Source: Symsagittifera roscoffensis
Lineage: Eukaryota > Xenacoelomorpha > Acoela > Convolutidae
Length of the DNA: 64,000 nt
Direction: 5' to 3'
Assembly: GCF_963678635.1 (NCBI RefSeq)
Contig: NC_087065.1
Location: 42,659,430-42,723,429, forward strand
Below are positions 58,231 through 64,000 of the stretch, piece after piece (position 1 is the stretch's first letter; each line of letters begins with the position of its first letter). The translations under genes and the position numbers were made by a program. The notes beneath the pieces are model-generated. The model was given only the letters and a program-made list of their open reading frames with translations, had not been told where the DNA came from and made no database searches.

Positions 58231-59142
58231 TCAAAGGAGTTCGGATATTTAGAAAGAGGTGGGCCTATGGTCCCTCAGCTAATTGTGAGTTATACGTTTG
58301 AAGAAGCTTATAGATTTCTTCCAGCTAATTCAAGTAACGATTCAAGCAATGACAAGAAATAATTGTGAAATTAGAAAATATGCTTGAAAAATTTAATAAA
58401 AGCGATAACAATGATATCTGTCAGGTTTTAAAAGTCTTCAAAAGCGTCAAATAAATCATTAAATTTATGAACCCAACTGCAAATGTTTTTTATTACCAAT
58501 ATAATTGTTGCAGACGTTGCAGAACTGTTGTAAAACCTTTATTTTTCAGTACAAACTCTTTAAAAATAACGGCACGCAGGTAATTGCAATTTCGTCTATT
58601 CGCTCGCTGTAAAGAAAAAAAATTTACAAATCCGCGTATTTTTTTTCACTGGTGCATTTTGCTGAATTTTCCATTGAAAATAAATCGCACACACAGCGCG
58701 GACTACAAAACACGGCTGCCTCTGAAATACGCAAGGAATAAGATAAGCATAGGAAAGCAAACCTCTTTAGCATGCACTATACTTTCACATTCTCAGTTAT
58801 TCAGTTATAACTCAGCTATTTTGGTAAACATGTCAAAATTTTCATTTGATATTAATCGTGTTGCAAAGTCTGAATTGAACTGAACGCCCTAATACATATT
58901 CACAAATGGTGTAAGCCTGCCTAGAGATCAACTGATCATAATGGTTATGGTTAACTACAACTGCCTTGAACTCAATCGAAACTCATTTAGAGCATTGAAT
59001 CAGCTGTAAAATTTACAATTACTTCAATAAGTTGAGTATCTTTGTCACTCTTTCCGGTCTTGATTGTCCAAACTGATGTTTGCTCTGTATATAGAAAACT
59101 GTGATACTGCTATGCTATTGAAGACAAGCTTGCTCATATATC
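58231..59142. other. Upstream region of the TIR-HEAT gene, no recognised gene
   Basis: On the - strand this is the 5' flank of the TIR-HEAT gene, where its promoter or a further 5' exon should lie. The + strand open frame at 58584-58883 has no family resemblance. No clear TATA box was singled out because the region is AT-rich throughout. Confidence 0.35.
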
Positions 59143-59415
59143 AGGGCGGGTTAGCGTAAAAAAAATTCACATACTCAGACCAATTTGATTTTCCGGAGCC
59201 ATTTTTTTGAAAAAAATAACAGCCTAAAATGACGTTTATACTGACGCCAGAGGTGCGTTTTCTCGAAGGGGATTTTTAAAGTTACAATTTTACGTCGACC
59301 AAATTGATTTTCTGAGCTCTCCCAATCACTATGAAGACCCTTTAGGGATTCGACCCCCGCACCAACCAAAGGGTCGCCCCTTCGGTATTATTTTATGACA
59401 TCCATTTTCTGTCGA
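59143..59415 (-). mobile_element. Dispersed repeat 'GGCGCC/GCGGAT' family, copy 6
   Basis: Read on the - strand it has GGTTGGTGCGGGGGTCGAATCCC, GGGTCTTCATAGTGATTGGGAGAGCTCAG and TTGGTCGACGTAAAA, matching copies 2 and 4. The outer end TCAGGGCGGGTTAGC is a decayed terminus. Confidence 0.5.
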
Positions 59416-59612
59416 CGAAAAAGGATCCGAAAAACCAAAAAGTGAGGCAAACATCTCAAAAAGAGCTTTACTAGGGCAAACATCTGACATTCTTCAATAA
59501 GATCCGATTCCTACCGCCCGCTGAAAAGATGCCATATTGGCCAAATTAATAGTGACCGCTCACTTGCGCTAAAGTGTTGCGAGCTTGCCAATAGAGGGTA
59601 AGACTCTATATA

Positions 59613-60100
59613 ACAAGACTGCTTGTATCAGGGCAAAGCCTTGAATGTTCCGACTTCAAGATTGATTCAAAAAATTTTTGTTTCAAGAATTGACAACATA
59701 ATCGAAACTTTTGCAATTTATCCCCCACACGCTAATGTAATCCATGATAGATGCAATTATCGTCTTGTGTAAAAAAAATGCGACAAATGACATGCCTCAT
59801 ATCAATTTGGAGTGCATTAATCTGCCGTTTACGCATGGTATAATATTGCAATGTTGCGTGTTTAAGGTCCCAAAATGACCAAATAAGCAATTTTCAAACA
59901 CCCATAACTTTACAAAAAACAATAACCGGCGAAACGCTTTCTTAAATATAAGCTCCAAACAATATTATTTTTCAGATGTTATCAAAAAAATTTTTGTCAA
60001 AATTGGGTAAGAAAGATGACTGAACAAAAAAAACCACACCAAGTATAAATATCAACATTTTCTTCGAAAGTCGGAATGAAAAAATAAGACCAGTCTCTAG
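59613..60100 (+). mobile_element. MITE of the 'CAGGGCAAAGCCCTG' family, copy 4
   Basis: Left end ACAAGACTGCTTGTATCAGGGC with GCAAAGCCTTGAATGTTCCGACTT; right end TTTTCTTCGAAAGTCGGAATG (about 60057-60077) followed by GACCAGTCTC, which inversely matches GAGACTG/AGACTGC at the left. About 470 bases, non-coding. This is the best whole copy for defining the family. Confidence 0.6.
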
Positions 60101-61600
60101 TTATTAATGAGATCAGAAAACTATTTTAAGTCAAATTGGAACATTTAATTTGCTATTTAAGCATTTTATAACGCACGTAATTTTTCAATCTCAATTATCA
60201 AACCTTAATTTTTTTACAGAAAATCTTCAGAGGTTAATTTTCTTTTGTAAATCGAACTTTGGTCAAAAACACCTTTTAGATGAAAGAAAAAGATTTTGTC
60301 AAAAACATAAAGTTAAAAAGACAAACACTGACTGTACAAAAAACCCGAAAAATAATTTTTCTGATTTTTTTAAAAGTCGGAACAAAACACTTTTTTCAAA
60401 AATGTTATTATTCTCTTCGATTTATTCTTCCGATTTTCAAAAAAGTGCTAATATTTTTGTTTTTTCACTCGAATTTATGCAATCGAATTGAATTTTCGGC
60501 AAAAATTTGTACCCTATTGAAGATATCGACTCATTCTGTTCAACTTTTTGAAAACCCGTTTTTTGTAAATTTTTGAGTGTTAACTTCAGTTCGGCCATAA
60601 TTTTGATATCAAGTTAATTTTTTTCTTTTCTGCTCCTGACAACAATAGCTTTCAATTGGTAAAAAAAACCTATGTCAAAAACGCTTTGCTTTTTTCCTTA
60701 ATAGATCAGTTTTTCAAGCAAAAACAAAGTTAATTAAGTTCAGCGTTGTAAAGATGAATGTCTGTGACTGATCCTAGAATGAGTTAGTAGCTTCAATTTC
60801 AGTTTATTAGTTTAGCTTAATTAGCTCGGTATCAACCATGAGGTTTTACTGAAGTTATAAACATGATAGGCAAAAAAATAATTTGTTAAAGAAAACTGCA
60901 TATTATTACGTGTTGAAAAAAAAGTTACTGATTATCAACACAATTTTTATAAATAACTTTCGTTTTCTGAAAATCGACGAAAATTTTCTGTTCCAAATTC
61001 TACAAACTTACACTGCAGCAATTGAAATTGAACTCAATTTCAAATAAACACAGCCTGTTAGCAAAACTTATTTTGAAAGTTGCCAGGAAAATAAATTTAT
61101 TGATGTTGATACAGAAACTGGGTAAAATTTAGTGACTTATCGTTTCTTTAATTATTTAAAAAGCTCTAAAATCTGATGCTTTATCCATCTATTTAATGTG
61201 TGCTCTCAATTTTAAAAAAAGCTTTAGTTTTGATAAAAAGAAGCCAAAAGAAGAAAAGGTCATCAAAAAAACTTTTCAGTGAACCTCACCGCTGGTAAAA
61301 CTTGATTTTTTTCATTAAAAATATGCATGATCGACTGCGAAATATAACAAAAAATATTTCCGTTGGAAGAGAGTGGGTTGAATGCCCCCGTTGAATGTCC
61401 CCCCCCCCCCTTTACCTTCGTTGCTCCCAAAACTTCTCCAATGTCATCTTTCTAGCCTTCATCAAAAATACATGCAGCCTCTTCTTGAAAGAGGTACAGC
61501 GACGTGTCACCAGATTGGAAACGAGTCACGAGATGACTCCTTGAATAAAATGGAAAAAAAAATGATACGATAAATATAACAATTGCTCTTCAAGGATAGC
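60101..61600. other. No recognised feature
   Basis: AT-rich sequence. The overlapping + frames at 60150-60576 are Lys/Phe/Leu-rich products of A and T runs and show no family motif. A run of about 10 C lies near 61400. Confidence 0.4.
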
Positions 61601-61603
61601 AAA

Positions 61604-62740
61604 ACTGTTCGTATCATGACAAAGCCTGAATGTCCCGAATGCCTTTTAAGGCCTATGGGCTGTGTTTGAATTAAAATTTTTATTTAAAAAAAATAAATTG
61701 ATCGAGTTTAATTTCAAAACTTATACCCCGCACACGCTATGTAGGTTGCAATATGATGTAATTCGCTGATAGTAAAGTATTATGCAGTAGCAAAGAACAA
61801 AAACTGTACACACCATTTTTTTTTGTAAAGTTCTGATTGCTTGAAATTTCCCAATTCATCCGTGTTTTAGATCAGCTTCTGCGCTCTTTAACGATTTTAA
61901 TTATGATGTTGAAAACTTAACGCAAATTCTTTATGAGTGGCAAAATATCATGAACTAGAAAATTTTCCCCAAATTTAATTGAGGCAAAGGCAAAATAATT
62001 AGTACAGTTTTCGTAAGACTCAAGTTTTCAATCTTGATGTTGATGTTGTTCAAAAGTTTTGATTTTTTCAATACTATCGTAACCAAAAACTAAGCCTTGA
62101 TTTGTTATTTTTTAATTAACTCTCAAATGACACTGTACTGATTGCTCACGGAGTAATGTATTATCAGCTAAGTATTAAGTATTCGAATATTTAAAACAGT
62201 TATCTCACGATTTGACAAAAAGGCTATCATTTTCAAAAACATCAATTTTAAATTGGAGGCAAAACACAGATTTACTCACAACACGTGCCTAAAGCCTATT
62301 TGCAAAGCCACGTTTGAAGTTTGCGTTATGACTTCTTATTTGTTCTGAGTCTGCTAAAAGATTGGTCTGCTAAATTCCCTGTCGCGATAGATCAATTAAT
62401 ATGTCTCAATTCAATTTCTAACGATTTCTAAGACAGGTTACGTTTCCGCTAGCCAGTTAAAAGCGCGAAATATATTGCGAATTAAAAATCTAAAATTGAC
62501 CAAATTGGCAATCTGACTGCTTGATTTTTCTGACCCCACAAACCCCATAGTTTAATGAAAAAGTATCCCAGATAAAATATCTTTTTTTTTTAAATTGAGC
62601 TCAGGACAACAATAATTTTCGAATGATATATAAAAAGATTCCCCAATTTCAAATACTCGTCACTTTCTTCGGATGCAGAACAAAAAGTATTTGGCAAAAA
62701 TGTTGATGAGAACGAGGGTACTACAAGTTTTCTGGAACAA
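61604..62740 (+). mobile_element. MITE of the 'CAGGGCAAAGCCCTG' family, copy 5, decayed
   Basis: Left end AGCAAAACTGTTCGTATCATGAC..AAAGCCTGAATGTCCCGAATGCCTTTTAAGGCC at 61604. Internal block with AACGATTTCTAAGACAGG and AAAAGCGCGAAATATATTGCG near 62410-62480, matching the block at 41180-41240 of copy 3. The right end is not recognisable, and about 0.7 kb of other sequence separates the two parts. Confidence 0.4.
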
Positions 62741-63780
62741 TACTGGAACAAGTTTTTAGAAGTAATGCCAAGCAAAAAAAAATGAGAACTAAAATGCAGA
62801 CGAGACAAACACTGGAAGTGCGGTGAAATAAACTACTATAACTTGGACATTCGGCGGAAAACACGGGATCTGCGTACCTTAGGAAATGAGTCAAAAGATC
62901 CTTCGGAATTGTTTTTCATGCTTGTTTGCTGATAAATATTCAAACTCAAGAATTTTTGTTCAGACATTTTGTTTTGGAGCTTAAAATTTAGATTGTTCGA
63001 TTATTGCAATTAGTTTTCGATTGTTATCTGAGGTTCTATGTTATCATAGGGCTCTATTTTTCTTGTCGCAACAAACCTGCTTCCTTATGGTAAATGTTAG
63101 ATCCGAAGCTTAAGAACCTCTAGCCCTGTTTTCATGATATGATTCCCCGTTCTCTCTGGTTATTTTGTTTCGCTTTTCTTGCTCAAATTTGTCACAACTA
63201 CTGGACAAACAACCACCTTGATCATGAAAAAGTTTCGTTCAAGAATATGAATTAACCGTTTTGCAGATTGTTATGCGGGTTCTTGTAGGACACACCTTTT
63301 ATTGGTCGTAAATTTTGTAGTAGAATTAGAATTTCTATCTTTCTCCCGGTAGCTGGTAACATGAACTGGATCAACCTATATCTGTAATTGGGTAAGGTGG
63401 ATCTGAGCTCCAAAATAAGTAATTCAACGAACGAGAAATTCCGGCTGCTTTTTTGAGATCTCTATCTATTCAAATTCCGTTGGCTGCCCCATCCATCTGA
63501 TATCTTACTGGTCTGGACAAACAAAAGTGAGTGCTGAAAATTTTTTAGTTGGAGTTATAGAAAAGTACCATCTAATATAATTACATCATGGACCTAGACA
63601 GTTGTTTTGGTTCATATCAGTTTTCAAAGTCTGAGATGATATTAATCGGAAATCAAAACCTGATACTGGCTAGTAGTTTTGGTAACTTTTTTCAAAATCC
63701 TTATAAAACATTTGATGCCGCCTCAAATTAATTGTTACATACTTCAACCAGAATTGCATTAATTTGATGATTTACCACCC
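62741..63780. other. No recognised feature
   Basis: No coding motif, RNA gene or repeat recognised on either strand. Confidence 0.4.
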
Positions 63781-63789
63781 GCATCCAAG

Positions 63790-64000
63790 TTTAGGCGCAA
63801 GTATTCGATTATAACAGATTATTATGATGATTTTTTGACAATTATAACTGATTATAATTACCAAAATTGGGTGTTTAAAAGATTTATAGTTGATTATAAT
63901 CGTGATAATTTCCAAGAGATTATAATGTTTTATAATCGATTATAATTGATTATATTTTTTACAAAAAACCCTTACAATCAATTATAATCAATTGATAATC
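63790..64000. repeat. GATTATAAT-rich tract at the right window edge
   Basis: Many near-copies of GATTATAAT and its complement ATTATAATC in both orientations up to the last base. It resembles the GATTATTTTGATTATAATC tract at 33190-33260 beside the hAT transposase remnant, so it may be the end of a related hAT element running off the window. Confidence 0.5.

Noticed and set aside
60150-60576. Two overlapping + strand frames of about 100 codons
   Set aside because: Composition is dominated by Lys, Phe, Leu and Ile from A/T runs, and both frames are open at once, as expected for low-complexity sequence.
1-64000. CRISPR arrays, bacterial operons or phage defence loci
   Set aside because: No regularly spaced identical short repeats, no ribosome-binding sites, and both clear genes are intron-split. 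The TIR gene is a host gene with introns, not a bacterial TIR system.

Overview
This window is nuclear DNA from an animal, probably a marine invertebrate; I cannot name the phylum. It is AT-rich, its genes are split by GT-AG introns from a few hundred bases to 13 kb, and it is filled with retrotransposons, MITE-like repeats and tRNA-derived repeats. Nothing looks bacterial: there are no operons, ribosome binding sites or CRISPR arrays. Most long open frames lie inside decayed mobile elements.

Two host genes can be assembled by joining GT-AG exons in phase. The first (16954-32680, + strand) is a phospholipid scramblase (PLSCR family). It has a proline/glycine/glutamine-rich N-terminus, two cysteine clusters, the Ca-binding type segment DADNF..SFPKDLD and a C-terminal hydrophobic helix. 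It has two alternative last exons that both restart with DFLFYE and then diverge. The second (58194-38066, - strand) encodes about 425 residues. It has an N-terminal TIR domain, a helical middle region I cannot name, and C-terminal HEAT/ARM-type repeats. Its first intron is 13.4 kb and carries a tandem array of a broken BEL/Pao retrotransposon on the opposite strand.

Layout: 1-2215, 3' end of a broken Ty3/gypsy-like element with its LTR start. 3094-8095, non-coding repeats: a foldback MITE, a tandem repeat with TTCACAAAATGTGAA-type palindromes, a tandem duplication, and two MITEs facing each other. 11674-15064, a nearly full CR1/jockey-type LINE with two frameshifts. 16696-32680, the scramblase gene; intron 2 holds four tandem units of about 0.9-1.1 kb. 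33160-36290, remnants of a hAT transposase, a second non-LTR reverse transcriptase and a gag-like fragment. 38066-58194, the TIR-HEAT gene with its intronic elements. 58230-64000, repeats with no recognised gene, ending in a GATTATAAT-rich tract at the right edge.

The two host genes do not overlap. I see no evidence that they act together, although a scramblase and a TIR protein could both belong to stress, cell-death or immune physiology. The TIR-HEAT protein is the best candidate for a little-described system. The repeat families (six copies of one, at least five of another) are the best candidates for undescribed mobile elements.
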